64,000 nucleotides of DNA from CAZJLN01 sp964540765 (GTDB lineage Bacteria; Chloroflexota; Anaerolineae; Anaerolineales; Anaerolineaceae). Made by a program: the position numbers and the translations under genes. The stretch covers positions 1 to 64,000 of the forward strand of contig CAZINW010000003.1 in the NCBI GenBank assembly GCA_964540765.1, given 5' to 3'. The notes beneath the pieces were generated by a model. The model made no database searches. It saw only the letters and a list, made by a program, of their open reading frames with translations, and had not been told where the DNA came from. Within the stretch, counting starts at the first letter, position 1, and every line of letters begins with the position of its first letter. Below are positions 50,355 to 60,021 of this stretch, piece by piece.

Positions 50355-51591
50355 GTGACTTTCCTTCTCTTTTGGTGAAACCTAAAATATCAAGTCCTTT
50401 TTGAATGGTGGGGCTGTTTGTATATGTGTCCCAGATCAGCCTGCTCAGGTGATTTTCAATCATGATCATCGAACAACCTTTATTGATCCCGTATATCGAA
50501 TGGCTGTACCATGCCGGAGTAACATCAAGGTTATACGAATCGTAAAAACCATAGGGACCCCATGTTTGTGGGTGATTTTGATAAAGGAATTGAATCATAT
50601 CAGTCGTCAATTCTGGAATAAATGGCAGCGATGCCAACGCCGCATAAATGGAAACAGTGCCGTCGTACTCAGGCTTCCCCAGGCAAGGTGTGCTGCCATA
50701 TACCGCATATCCCCATGGGCTGTCTCCGTCGCTCATGCCCCAACTGTTGGTATGGTATGTCTGGAATTTCTCAGAGTTTTCAATGCAAAATTTGCGGTTG
50801 GCTGATGCAGCCAGGCATGTATTATTGAACCAATCGATCCCGTCAGGGTCGAGATAACGTTCGCTATCGAACCATGCTTCACTGAACTGGTAAGCAAACA
50901 GGCTGCCAACAGGGTTGATGATGATCCTATGCCCTTCAAAATCGCCAATATTGCGGGTGAATCCGCCATATAATCTTCTGGCCACCGATGGCTCAACCCT
51001 TACAGCTGCCTGCAAATACATCATCTTTTGCTCTGCAGCCATGTCCCATTGGGATATAAACCCTGGTTTGCCTTCTACATAATCTCCATTCTTGTCAGGG
51101 TTGTATGCCATCCGAAAAAGCGTTTTTCCAGCTCTTTCAAAGATAATGTAATTCCAATCCACCCGACCAAGCAAAAGCTCCGCCATTTGGTTGATTTCTT
51201 CGTCCTGGAAATATGCCGCGGCGGTGATCACACCGTTCAAACAAAGCGAAGTATCAATCGTTGAAAATTCGCTTTTTCGGAATCTTTCACCATTTTCCAT
51301 GTATAGGAAGTGAGCAAAGAATCCATGATGGTGACTGGCATTGTAACAGAGCGTGTGCAGGGTCTTTTTGGTAATGTCCAATGCTTTCTGATAACTTATA
51401 AAACCCCGCTTTTCAGCAATAATCCATGCAGTCAGGGCAAAACCCACAGAGGCAATGGACGCCACTTGTGGTTTCCTGGTTGAATCGACAGTTAAACCAA
51501 ATCCCTTGCTATCCTTATTCAAATTGGTAAAGTTAAGGAAAAAATCAACAGACCCCTTCAACTCATTATTTAATATGTTTGAAATATCCAT
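50347..51591 (-). CDS. GH144-type glycoamylase-domain protein (cytoplasmic)
   Basis: Enzyme of 414 aa in the family (PF10091, CAZy GH144) that includes endo-beta-1,2-glucanases. The all-helical (alpha/alpha)6 barrel starts DFFLNFTN, then ASIASVGFALTAWIIAEKRG, FSTIDTSLCLNGVITAA, NPVGSLFAYQFSEAWFDSERYLDPDG and WGMSDGDSPWGY. There is no signal peptide. Its paralogue at 52605 is a lipoprotein, so one may act outside and one inside the cell. It overlaps the GH35 gene start by 8 bases. Confidence 0.85.
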   Translation of the reverse strand: MDISNILNNELKGSVDFFLNFTNLNKDSKGFGLTVDSTRKPQVASIASVGFALTAWIIAEKRGFISYQKALDITKKTLHTLCYNASHHHGFFAHFLYMENGERFRKSEFSTIDTSLCLNGVITAAAYFQDEEINQMAELLLGRVDWNYIIFERAGKTLFRMAYNPDKNGDYVEGKPGFISQWDMAAEQKMMYLQAAVRVEPSVARRLYGGFTRNIGDFEGHRIIINPVGSLFAYQFSEAWFDSERYLDPDGIDWFNNTCLAASANRKFCIENSEKFQTYHTNSWGMSDGDSPWGYAVYGSTPCLGKPEYDGTVSIYAALASLPFIPELTTDMIQFLYQNHPQTWGPYGFYDSYNLDVTPAWYSHSIYGINKGCSMIMIENHLSRLIWDTYTNSPTIQKGLDILGFTKREGKSHG

Positions 51592-51599
51592 ACAAATTA

Positions 51600-52592
51600 T
51601 TAATTTCCTGCCAGTGGTGGATTAATGTTTTTCAGTGATGATTCGCGCTGGATAAATTTTGTCTGAATCCGATACGGTTGAAAAGGAATTTCATTTTCAA
51701 GAAAATCGATCAATTGGGCTGCGGCTGAAGAACCCCATGAGGTGCGGGAAGCTCCAATTGTCGACAATGTCGGCTGCATATATCTGGTAATGAGAATATC
51801 ATCAAAACCAATGATGGCAATATCATCAGGGGCTTTTAGATGATGCTCCTTCATGGCTTTAATAAACCCGATTGCCATTTGATCATTTGCGCAAAAAACT
51901 GCTTCCGGCAAATCATTGTCATGTATGATCCTATTGGCAACAATATAGCCAGACTCCTCGGTAAAATTGCCTTTATAAATCTTAATGACGATATTGTTCT
52001 TGTCCGCCTCATTCAAAAATATGTTCATTCTCTCCATATTATCAAATGAATCCAATGGACCTGACACAAAAATAATATTACGAGCTCCCTGGTCATAGAG
52101 ATGATAAAAAGCGTCGATGGTACCCTGCCTATTGTCAATTAATAATGGAAATACGTAATCACATTCCAGATCGCGATCCATGACAACAATGGGGAATTTT
52201 TTGGAGGCAAGCTTGACAATAATCTCATTTCTTACTTTTGTATCAAAGACAATGGCGCCATCCACCTGCCGCTGTGTAAGGATTTTGCTATATGTCAGGC
52301 TTTCAGGACAAACAATCAACTCATAGTCCGTTTTCAAAACTGCATCATGGATGCCTTCAAGAATATCTTCATAAAACAACCCGCCAAAGCGGGAAATAAA
52401 GACCCCGATTGTATGGGTCTTTCCTTTTTTTAAATTTCTGGCAAAAGCATTGGGATGATAATTCAGTTCCTCTGCCGCCTCCAACACACGGTTACGCGTT
52501 TTCTCACCGATAGTGCCCTTCTCATTTAACGCATACGAGGCTGAGGTGATACTGACTCCAGCACGCTTTGCCACATCTTTGATCGTAATCAT
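51600..52592 (-). CDS. LacI-family transcriptional regulator
   Basis: Repressor of 330 aa. The N-terminal helix-turn-helix is TIKDVAKRAGVSITSASYAL (3-22), followed by the hinge YHPNAFARNLKKG and a periplasmic-binding-like effector domain (about 60-330) with IGVFISRFGG, IIGFDDILITRYMQPTLSTI and an intact C-terminus. It sits inside the glycan operon, so it probably controls it in response to an imported sugar. Operators would lie upstream of the operon, beyond the window. Its start region contains GCGCTTTAAA, like half of a LacI operator. Confidence 0.93.
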   Translation of the reverse strand: MITIKDVAKRAGVSITSASYALNEKGTIGEKTRNRVLEAAEELNYHPNAFARNLKKGKTHTIGVFISRFGGLFYEDILEGIHDAVLKTDYELIVCPESLTYSKILTQRQVDGAIVFDTKVRNEIIVKLASKKFPIVVMDRDLECDYVFPLLIDNRQGTIDAFYHLYDQGARNIIFVSGPLDSFDNMERMNIFLNEADKNNIVIKIYKGNFTEESGYIVANRIIHDNDLPEAVFCANDQMAIGFIKAMKEHHLKAPDDIAIIGFDDILITRYMQPTLSTIGASRTSWGSSAAAQLIDFLENEIPFQPYRIQTKFIQRESSLKNINPPLAGN

Positions 52593-52604
52593 TTAAAGCG
52601 CATC

Positions 52605-53972
52605 CTATTCATTTTTGGTTATTTGTAATCGACTTAAGCCGTTTAATATGTTTTCATTCTTCATGATGATTTCATAAACCAAATCATTCTCATAATTCGC
52701 CAGCATCAACAATGCAATGCCTTTGTCAATCCCAATCACATCGCTTGCATACCAATCCTCACTGAGATTATATGCATCTTTAAATCCATACTCCCCTTTT
52801 AACTTCTCAAATGAATAATAATGGATCATCGCTTGTTGTGCTTGCTCGGGCAGAAAAATGATGGAACCAATCGCTCCTGCCGGAGGAATTGTGTCATCGA
52901 TAAAATGTGCCAAGTTGTCATACCCTGACGGTGGTGCACCATACAACCCATTATACCCATCCGGACCGTCACAAGCAGTCAAACCCCATGCGTCGGGACC
53001 TATAGTTTCATAGTCAAGGTCCATTTCTGTGGCAAAATTGAACTGCGCCAGGGATGCTTCCATGGAATTATCAAACCAATTCACTCCCTTTTTATCAGTA
53101 TATTCCCTGAAATCCAGCCAGGCATGACTGAATTGATATGTAAAAATGGATCCAAACCATGAGTGGATGAACTTATTCCCATCCCCATAGGATGCATAAT
53201 GCCTCGTAAAAGTGTAATAGGGCGTCTCATCAATCGGATAGGTGTCCGAGCCAGCAGCAAGCACATATAACATCAATTGCTCCGCATAGAAATCCCAGTA
53301 GCCCTCAAAGCCTTTTTCTGGTCGATACGACATGTGGAACATATCACGCGATTCATCGATGGACCAGAGCCAGTTAACCTCATCATAAAGTTGCTTTGCT
53401 TTGATCTCAATATCTCCGCCAAAATATTCTCCCGCTGAGAGCACGCCCATTAACAAAATGGCGGTGTCAATATTTGAGACCTCGCTGCTCCAAGCGCGCT
53501 TCCCGCTATTCATGTCAATGAAATGGTAAAAGAAACCTTCCACACGCTCCATTGCCAGTAAAGTATCCAGCGTCTTATTTACCCTATCATATCCTTCCTC
53601 GTAAGAGATATAGCCTTTTTCAATGCCAACCAGGTATGCAGTCATACCAAACCCAGTAGAGGCTGTGCTGGCAATTCCCTCGGACCCTGGATAGCGATCG
53701 CGGATAAGACCGTATCCACTGCTATTGATATCCATGTTGGCTTGCTCCCAGAAGAAATTAAAGGAACCTATCATTTCAAACTCAATCACATCTTCAATTT
53801 CAACAGGGATAATTGTGGCAGTGACCTCTTCTGTCTCAAGAGCAATCTCAGCTTCAGTGACCTCTACTGTTTCCAGGGGAATGACAATTTCAACTTCTCG
53901 CTCAGCAACCTGAGGAGAGCATGCGGAAAAAATCAACGTAATGATCAGGGCTAATAATAATTGTCTATTCAC
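52605..53972 (-). CDS. GH144-type glycoamylase-domain lipoprotein
   Basis: Surface lipoprotein (455 aa from a GTG start) with the same glycoamylase/GH144 domain as the gene at 50347. The signal peptide ends in LIFSACS (lipobox), then an acidic Val/Glu/Thr-rich tether of about 45 residues. The catalytic domain follows with FFWEQANM, GIASTASTGFGMTAYLVGIEKG, WSSEVSNIDTAILLMG and WFGSIFTYQFSHAWLDFREY. The GTG at 53972 overlaps the permease stop by 8 bases; the longer frame would put 17 non-signal residues first. It probably makes the first cut in an extracellular beta-glucan, then imported by the ABC systems. Confidence 0.83.
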   Translation of the reverse strand: MNRQLLLALIITLIFSACSPQVAEREVEIVIPLETVEVTEAEIALETEEVTATIIPVEIEDVIEFEMIGSFNFFWEQANMDINSSGYGLIRDRYPGSEGIASTASTGFGMTAYLVGIEKGYISYEEGYDRVNKTLDTLLAMERVEGFFYHFIDMNSGKRAWSSEVSNIDTAILLMGVLSAGEYFGGDIEIKAKQLYDEVNWLWSIDESRDMFHMSYRPEKGFEGYWDFYAEQLMLYVLAAGSDTYPIDETPYYTFTRHYASYGDGNKFIHSWFGSIFTYQFSHAWLDFREYTDKKGVNWFDNSMEASLAQFNFATEMDLDYETIGPDAWGLTACDGPDGYNGLYGAPPSGYDNLAHFIDDTIPPAGAIGSIIFLPEQAQQAMIHYYSFEKLKGEYGFKDAYNLSEDWYASDVIGIDKGIALLMLANYENDLVYEIIMKNENILNGLSRLQITKNE

Positions 53973-54894
53973 CAGTAATGCCTGTTCTTTCCACCGATTC
54001 AACAAACCACTTCTGTAACACAAAATACATAACCAACAATGGCAGAATATCCAGAAATGTTCCGCTCAGTTTCACTGCTTCATTTAAGCGATCAAAGATA
54101 TTGACCATGCCTGGCGGATATAGGTTTTCATATGCCTGGACGAATTTCGATAATTGCATTGGAAGGGTCTGGATACCGCCTTCGAGAAATATGACGGTCA
54201 AATAAGTCTCATTCCAATACCACACTGTCGAAAAAATGAACGAAATTATATAGGAAGGGATTGCAGCAGGAACGGCAACCTTGATAAAAATCTTTAAATC
54301 GGATGCCCCATCCAACCGGGCGGCTTCTTCCAATACTTTGGGCAAGGAAATAAATGACTGGTAAAAAATCAAGATAAAAATAGCGCTCTTGAATCCCTGA
54401 CCCACCATCGCCGGCAAGATAAGGGATAGAATATTGCCCAGCAACCCAAGGCTTTTATAAGTCAACATCTGCGGCAATACGGTCGTTTGTGAGGGGATGA
54501 TAAACGTGGCAAGAAGGAGCGCAAACATGAGATTTTTACCCCAAAACCGATAACGCGCCAGCCCATAGCCAACCAGCGAACAGACGACAGCCTGAATGAC
54601 CGAAGGTATCACACTGACCATGATGGATGAAAGCAGGGTATTTGGATAATCCAATACACGGAAAGCTTTGGTATAGTTGCCGAGGAAAAATTCAGTCGGG
54701 ATCCATTGCACCATCGGATTCAATAGATCCGTCGGGCTTTTCAAACTGGTAACAAACATGAACAGCAACGGGTAAAGATAAACAAAGCCAATCGCTGACA
54801 ATAATAAATACAGCAATACTTTGAATACAAATCCATAGTCGCTTCGACTGCCTAATAGAAAGGTTTTAACTTTTGCAGGATTTATTCTTTTCAT
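53965..54894 (-). CDS. Carbohydrate ABC transporter permease (MalG-like)
   Basis: Inner-membrane permease (309 aa, six helices) of a CUT1-type sugar importer. The EAA loop EEAARLDGASDLKIFIKVAVPAAIP contacts the ATPase. It pairs with the MalF-like gene just upstream (15-base gap). Its own binding protein is not adjacent; the neighbour in that place is the DUF5696-like protein. No ATPase gene is in the window, so an ATPase such as MsmX/UgpC encoded elsewhere is probably shared. Confidence 0.93.
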   Translation of the reverse strand: MKRINPAKVKTFLLGSRSDYGFVFKVLLYLLLSAIGFVYLYPLLFMFVTSLKSPTDLLNPMVQWIPTEFFLGNYTKAFRVLDYPNTLLSSIMVSVIPSVIQAVVCSLVGYGLARYRFWGKNLMFALLLATFIIPSQTTVLPQMLTYKSLGLLGNILSLILPAMVGQGFKSAIFILIFYQSFISLPKVLEEAARLDGASDLKIFIKVAVPAAIPSYIISFIFSTVWYWNETYLTVIFLEGGIQTLPMQLSKFVQAYENLYPPGMVNIFDRLNEAVKLSGTFLDILPLLVMYFVLQKWFVESVERTGITGE

Positions 54895-54909
54895 AGCTTC
54901 TATCGCCTT

Positions 54910-55800
54910 TTATCCAAACTTCTTCTTAGACCGAACGTTCATGAGCAAATAGACAATCGCAAGGATCAAGATCAAAACAAAGAAATACAAAAACGACATC
55001 GCACTTGAATAACCGATACCACCATCGACAGCGTAAGTCTGACTGAAGATGTACTTGATGACCTTGTTTTCAGAAAAATGAGACAGCGTAATGATTGTGT
55101 AGATCGCATTGATCAAGGTGGTTTTGGAGAGGGATGGCAGGGTTATTTTCCAAAAAGACTCCCAGGCAGAAGCGCCATCAATTGAAGCGGCTTCATAAAT
55201 ACTCTTATCGATTTTCTGTAAACTGGATAAGTAGATCAGAATTTGTACGCCGGAAAACCAAAGAATTAATATAAAGGATGTGAGAACGTATTCAATCGGA
55301 TTTCGTAAAAAGGATGGCAACGTTGATAAAAATTGCGCAAGTGCCGCTGAATTGGCAATTCCCGGTACTGAAGTGGCACCTTGCGCCGTCAATTCCCGAA
55401 TGACCGGGCCGCTCGTTATGACAACCGGCAGGAAGAAGATCGTTCTGAATAATCCCTTCAGTTTAAATTTCAAATTCAGTAACAAGGCAATGATCATTGA
55501 GAATATAATCACAATTGGGATTGAAACCAGTGTTTCAATGACATACTCGATCAATAATTGCACAAATGTTGGATCTGTAAATAAAGCCCTTGAGTAATTT
55601 GCCCAGTTAACGAGATCAAGTTCAATCCCTGTCGCAGTAACAGTGACCTGATTCATGCTGAAATTAAAAGTTTGAATTAGCGGAACCAATGTAAATATCG
55701 CAAAGCCTATGATCCAAAGCAGGACAAAAGAATAACCATATAGAGCTTCCCTTGTCCGATACTTCAATTTAATATTTGATAGTGGTTTGCTCACATTCAC
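54910..55800 (-). CDS. Carbohydrate ABC transporter permease (MalF-like)
   Basis: Inner-membrane permease (296 aa, six helices). The EAA loop is YEAASIDGASAWESFWKITLPSLS. Early residues REALYGYSFVLLWIIGFAIFTLVPLIQTF form the first helix. It overlaps the DUF5696-like gene by four bases (ATGA), a tight coupling that argues for joint assembly. Together with the gene at 53965 it is the second permease pair in the operon; its substrate may be a product of the lipoprotein glucanase. Confidence 0.93.
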   Translation of the reverse strand: MNVSKPLSNIKLKYRTREALYGYSFVLLWIIGFAIFTLVPLIQTFNFSMNQVTVTATGIELDLVNWANYSRALFTDPTFVQLLIEYVIETLVSIPIVIIFSMIIALLLNLKFKLKGLFRTIFFLPVVITSGPVIRELTAQGATSVPGIANSAALAQFLSTLPSFLRNPIEYVLTSFILILWFSGVQILIYLSSLQKIDKSIYEAASIDGASAWESFWKITLPSLSKTTLINAIYTIITLSHFSENKVIKYIFSQTYAVDGGIGYSSAMSFLYFFVLILILAIVYLLMNVRSKKKFG

Positions 55801-58019
55801 GGGGTCACCTCCATTATTACGGCACCTTTGCTTTCAACCACAAAACCGTCGCCATTGAACGGCTTATCAGTATAATTGACGATGATTTGCTTTCCATTAC
55901 TATACACCGTGGCTACAACACCTTCCTCAAGAACTTGCCGGGCAACAATACTCTCTCCTTTGACTGGTCCCAGTAGATCATCCAACCACTGGTACGTTCG
56001 TTCTATTTCCTGCTCCCATTGGTTGAAGGATGAAGTATAGATCCAGCTTGATTTGGTGTTTAGAATTTTTGCTGTTACTTCATTCGTGAGGAAAAATGAC
56101 GGATAAACGCCAAAATCAGCGTGCTTTAATAGATCCATCTGCAAGTCGGACGAGAAATTCAATGCGGTTCCATAATAAGGAATATAACCAGCAAACACGA
56201 TCTGTAGGAAAGGTATAGTATCGGTTGTATACAGGTAACCGCTATTCGTTAGTGGGATATCATAATATGCATCCATGAAACCAAACAGGTAATTATTGGG
56301 CATGTAGAAGGTGATGCTGCCATCATCTTCAGCAAACAAGCCCTGGTATTTCTTAATGGCTTCTTCTCGATTCAATAAGTCGCCGTCTCTAAAATCGCTG
56401 TAAAGCATTGAACCAATACTGTCCAATGCCAGACCAGCCTTTAATTGCGAAAAGACCTCTTTGCTAAGGGAGGCATAGCGGTCGCTGACTGCATCTGAAT
56501 TAAGATAATAATTTACTTTATTGCGGTTAAATCCCTGCAAATTGACATTGGTGATTGACATCGCCAGATCGTAACGGGCTGAATATCCTTTTTCATCCAT
56601 CAATGCTGCCTGTGGATCCAAATAAAGGTAGAAATTTCCACCACCGGCAATAATTCCGTCCACCAGTGAGCTTAGTTGCTTCTTGTCACCCAGATTGCCA
56701 TCCAATTTCAATGTTTTTGGGGGCATGGTGGAAGCTCCAAGTGGTTGCCAACCATAGTAGACGATATCCGGGTTCGAGACTTCCAGGTTATTTAGAATTT
56801 CGTTCATCTGGTCAATGGTTGTCATGGAAATTAAGCGATTCCAAACCAGTATCTTTTCCTTTTCACCACCCAGAAATTCAAGTTTAATCCCGATATCGCT
56901 TTCTTGATCAGGGTCCCTATTTAAATCTCCTTTTTCAATCAAATACTGTTGGTAGCTCCTAGCCATCCCCACATAATCGCTCTGGTCTCCTGTCAAGAAC
57001 CGGTAATGCATCTTGATATCAAACATATTTGTTTCCCGCTGCAAGGTTGTGACGCCAGCCCCGGAACGATTGGTAGCCTGGTAGTAACTTTCGTTATATA
57101 CAAAGGCATTGTACAGAAAATTGAAGTTCGTAATGATACCTGCTGGATGAGCCTGAAGTTCACCATAAGATGCCCCCATTTCCACGATGGACAAAAAGGC
57201 ATTCTGCATGTACCCATGAACCATTCCAAATACCGGTATCGAAATTTTAAACGCCCGATTGATGGTTGGATCATAAGCCAAGGTAGTCAGCATACCAAGA
57301 TCAGAGCCATAATATTTACCATAAAACATGTTCTTGGCTTTTGTTTCCGAGCTAAAGCGAATCAAGCTGCCGGTTCCATCGGGTATGAACATGTAACCTG
57401 GCACACTGTCATTTCTGGTGGCTCCAAAAAATGGATAGACATAAAGGACGCCGAGTTTAAAATCCTTGCTCTCTTCCTTGATCGACTCAAACGGCACTTC
57501 AACACTGACGCCGTTTTCCTCCAGGCTGACTTTGATCACGATCGTGATCGAGGCATCAGTGAAATTGACCGCAGCTTCAAATCCCTGGTCAGTCGCCTTA
57601 AAGTCAATTGTATGATCTGCGTTGGTTATAGAGGCGCGTTCACTGATCGCTTGCATGTCCAGATAATCGATACTGATCCCACTGCGGGCAAATGCTGTCC
57701 ATGTCTTGTTTAACTTATCGCCTTCGATTACTTCATCAATATTGGAATGCCAAACATACCCACTGCGTTTGTCAACCACCTTAAATGCCAGAGTGGTTTC
57801 ATCTGCATATAATTCAAAACTATCATTTTCAGCCACCCGTTCATAAGAATCTGGGATATCTTGATAGTTTTGCCAATCAGTATCAATCGTATCCGGTTGG
57901 GTAAACTGATTGGTGGTGACCTCCGCCTGGGGCGACATGGCGTTTAACGGGATTACATTCAGCCCCAGAAACAAGTCTATGACGCTCATTATTTGGAAGA
58001 TTTTTCGTTTTTTATCCAC
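55797..58019 (-). CDS. DUF5696-like exported protein with a TIM-barrel-like C-terminal half
   Basis: Protein of 740 aa. A hydrophobic N-terminus (about 10-30) looks like a signal peptide. Residues 60-330 have a beta-sandwich pattern (FKVVDKRSGYVWHSN, GYMFIPDGTGSLIRFSS) like mutarotase-type supersandwiches. Residues about 390-620 look like a TIM barrel with IVYYGWQPLGAST, YLYLDPQAAL and GLALDSIGSMLYSDF, in which Asp533 could be catalytic. From memory it matches DUF5696 proteins found in similar operons of Paenibacillus. The glycosidase-like reading is my inference. It overlaps both neighbours. Confidence 0.7.
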   Translation of the reverse strand: MDKKRKIFQIMSVIDLFLGLNVIPLNAMSPQAEVTTNQFTQPDTIDTDWQNYQDIPDSYERVAENDSFELYADETTLAFKVVDKRSGYVWHSNIDEVIEGDKLNKTWTAFARSGISIDYLDMQAISERASITNADHTIDFKATDQGFEAAVNFTDASITIVIKVSLEENGVSVEVPFESIKEESKDFKLGVLYVYPFFGATRNDSVPGYMFIPDGTGSLIRFSSETKAKNMFYGKYYGSDLGMLTTLAYDPTINRAFKISIPVFGMVHGYMQNAFLSIVEMGASYGELQAHPAGIITNFNFLYNAFVYNESYYQATNRSGAGVTTLQRETNMFDIKMHYRFLTGDQSDYVGMARSYQQYLIEKGDLNRDPDQESDIGIKLEFLGGEKEKILVWNRLISMTTIDQMNEILNNLEVSNPDIVYYGWQPLGASTMPPKTLKLDGNLGDKKQLSSLVDGIIAGGGNFYLYLDPQAALMDEKGYSARYDLAMSITNVNLQGFNRNKVNYYLNSDAVSDRYASLSKEVFSQLKAGLALDSIGSMLYSDFRDGDLLNREEAIKKYQGLFAEDDGSITFYMPNNYLFGFMDAYYDIPLTNSGYLYTTDTIPFLQIVFAGYIPYYGTALNFSSDLQMDLLKHADFGVYPSFFLTNEVTAKILNTKSSWIYTSSFNQWEQEIERTYQWLDDLLGPVKGESIVARQVLEEGVVATVYSNGKQIIVNYTDKPFNGDGFVVESKGAVIMEVTP

Positions 58020-60021
58020 GTAATCTTACCTCTTGAAATATTGCTGTAATAAAGTCAAATAGCTGATTGAATAAAGTATAGAGGATGTATCCTGTTAACA
58101 GGAATAAAGCCATCGCAAATAGTGTCAGAAGGACATTCTTTAATGTCTCTGAAAATGTATAATTATGAATTTCCTTGACCATGATAAAAAGCATGATCAC
58201 GACCCATGCCCACATTAAATTCTGTGATAATGTGTAAATAAAGGCTTCATTTAAGGTCAATACATTGGATATTAACGCGATTGGTAATGCAAAAAGAGCA
58301 TAAGGAAATAAACTATATGCACTGCCAGTGACAACATGCTTGACACGACCTTCACCGTCACTGATCGTGGAGATCAGATAGTTGGCGATATTCCAAAGGA
58401 TCATCGCTCCAAGTGTATATAACACTTCATTAGCCACGCTGATATCTGTGAAGGATGTATATTTATTGAAAGTAAATCCTGTCAGGTAAAGCGTTAATAC
58501 CCGGACTACGACAACCCATAAATATATGATCATTGCAAATGTCAAACTACCGCGAAGATTTTTCTTAATATAATAAAAACTGTCTGCCGGTTTTTTAATG
58601 AACCTGAACATAAAAACAAAATCATCGACTAGTTTATATCTTTGCAGACTTTTAAACCAATTCCTGATGGGATCAAACCATTTGTGACGTTTCTCAAGTC
58701 GATTAACAACCGTAAGGGCCACCCACAGTCCAACACCCCACAAAATGACCCTTGTCAATTGTTGCTGCAGAACCATATTTCGCAATTCCCAGTATGCCTG
58801 CGAATATCCGCTCTGGTCTTCAGAATATTTGTATGATGCAAGTGCTTTATCGAAATCTCTCTCTTTAAAATAAGCATCTGCTATGGCTTGATAAGCCATA
58901 ATAAAGGAACCGTTGTAGTTGATAACTTCTTCAAAGTATGGCTTGGCTTCAGTGTAATATCCTTCCATATAAAGACGAACACCAGCATGGACTTCCTTTG
59001 CAAAAGCTGTTGTCTCATAGGTGACAATGGCATTTTTGTCCTTATCAAGCACATAAATCGATTCCCCATATCGTCCGATGGCAGTAGGATTCCTTAAAGT
59101 ACCCAAACGTTGGTCGCCCTTATCTTGTGCGCCAAAAACAAATAACATCGTCCCATTAAGGTCATACTCATATATCTGTCCAGTGGCATCAACAGCAATG
59201 ACCAGACCCTCTTCGCTGATATCAATATCCCTAAAAGTGGTGGAACCAGCCGTGTCTGGGAAGATATTTTTACCTGAAACAGTGAACTTCCTGATGCTCT
59301 TTTGCCCTGAAGTACCAGCCGTGATCGTATACACCATTGATTGATGATCAATGGCAATATTGGAAGGTGAGGCAGCTTCATTCTTAATGAATTGAGCCAT
59401 CTGTTCTTTTGTCAGAAATAACCTCTGTATGATCATGTTCAGAGACATCGTCGCTGTATTAGCTCCGAAATATCCGATGAAATTACCATTGGTATTCATC
59501 TGGATGATCCCATCAACCGAACCCTCGCTGATGATATACAAGTTTTTCCGAGCATCAACCGCAATTTTTCGCGGCAGGAATTCCCTGCCTCTACCAAACA
59601 AAGGCTCAACAGGGCGACCGAATTGGTTCACCAGGTTTCCATCTTTGTCCAAAATGACAATGGTATTACTCTTGGCGTCCGCAACATACATGACCCCTTC
59701 GTCGTCAACAAACAGACCTGTCGGTCCCTGCAAAACCCCTTCACCATATGAAGCGATGACCTCAAAATCCTTAAGCTTGACGATACGTCCATTACCGGTA
59801 TCAGCCAGGTAGATAAAACCATCCGCTGTCATCATCATATCTTCGGCAGCAGATATGGGTAGGTCAATCTCAGCATTTGGTCGATAGGCATCTTGCGTCA
59901 TGAAAAGCTGTCCCCCTGGTCCCAGCGCCCAGGTTGTATAAGGGGAATCAGCCCTCACTGAAGAAGGTGTAAGTGCCAGGAGCGAGACAATAATTATGAT
60001 CTGAATTATTTTTTTCATCAT
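58012..60021 (-). CDS. NHL beta-propeller + TPR + Yip1-like membrane protein
   Basis: Protein of 669 aa. A signal peptide (1-24) is followed by a beta-propeller with NHL-type repeats (about 45-340: GFIYLADTGNGRIVKL, GVMYVADAKSNTIVILDKDG, NLYIISEGSVDGIIQM). A short TPR-like stretch (AKPYFEEVINYNGSFIMAYQAIADAYFKERDFDKALASY, about 360-398) comes next, then a membrane helix near 425. A Yip1-like domain with five membrane helices follows (about 490-665). This layout is known beside large sugar-binding proteins in Gram-positives; its role is unknown. It overlaps both neighbouring genes by 4-8 bases. Confidence 0.72.
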   Translation of the reverse strand: MMKKIIQIIIIVSLLALTPSSVRADSPYTTWALGPGGQLFMTQDAYRPNAEIDLPISAAEDMMMTADGFIYLADTGNGRIVKLKDFEVIASYGEGVLQGPTGLFVDDEGVMYVADAKSNTIVILDKDGNLVNQFGRPVEPLFGRGREFLPRKIAVDARKNLYIISEGSVDGIIQMNTNGNFIGYFGANTATMSLNMIIQRLFLTKEQMAQFIKNEAASPSNIAIDHQSMVYTITAGTSGQKSIRKFTVSGKNIFPDTAGSTTFRDIDISEEGLVIAVDATGQIYEYDLNGTMLFVFGAQDKGDQRLGTLRNPTAIGRYGESIYVLDKDKNAIVTYETTAFAKEVHAGVRLYMEGYYTEAKPYFEEVINYNGSFIMAYQAIADAYFKERDFDKALASYKYSEDQSGYSQAYWELRNMVLQQQLTRVILWGVGLWVALTVVNRLEKRHKWFDPIRNWFKSLQRYKLVDDFVFMFRFIKKPADSFYYIKKNLRGSLTFAMIIYLWVVVVRVLTLYLTGFTFNKYTSFTDISVANEVLYTLGAMILWNIANYLISTISDGEGRVKHVVTGSAYSLFPYALFALPIALISNVLTLNEAFIYTLSQNLMWAWVVIMLFIMVKEIHNYTFSETLKNVLLTLFAMALFLLTGYILYTLFNQLFDFITAIFQEVRLRG

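Noticed and set aside
56949..57713. Plus-strand frame (254 codons) inside the DUF5696-like gene
   Set aside because: Antisense shadow with unusual amino-acid content; no start signal.
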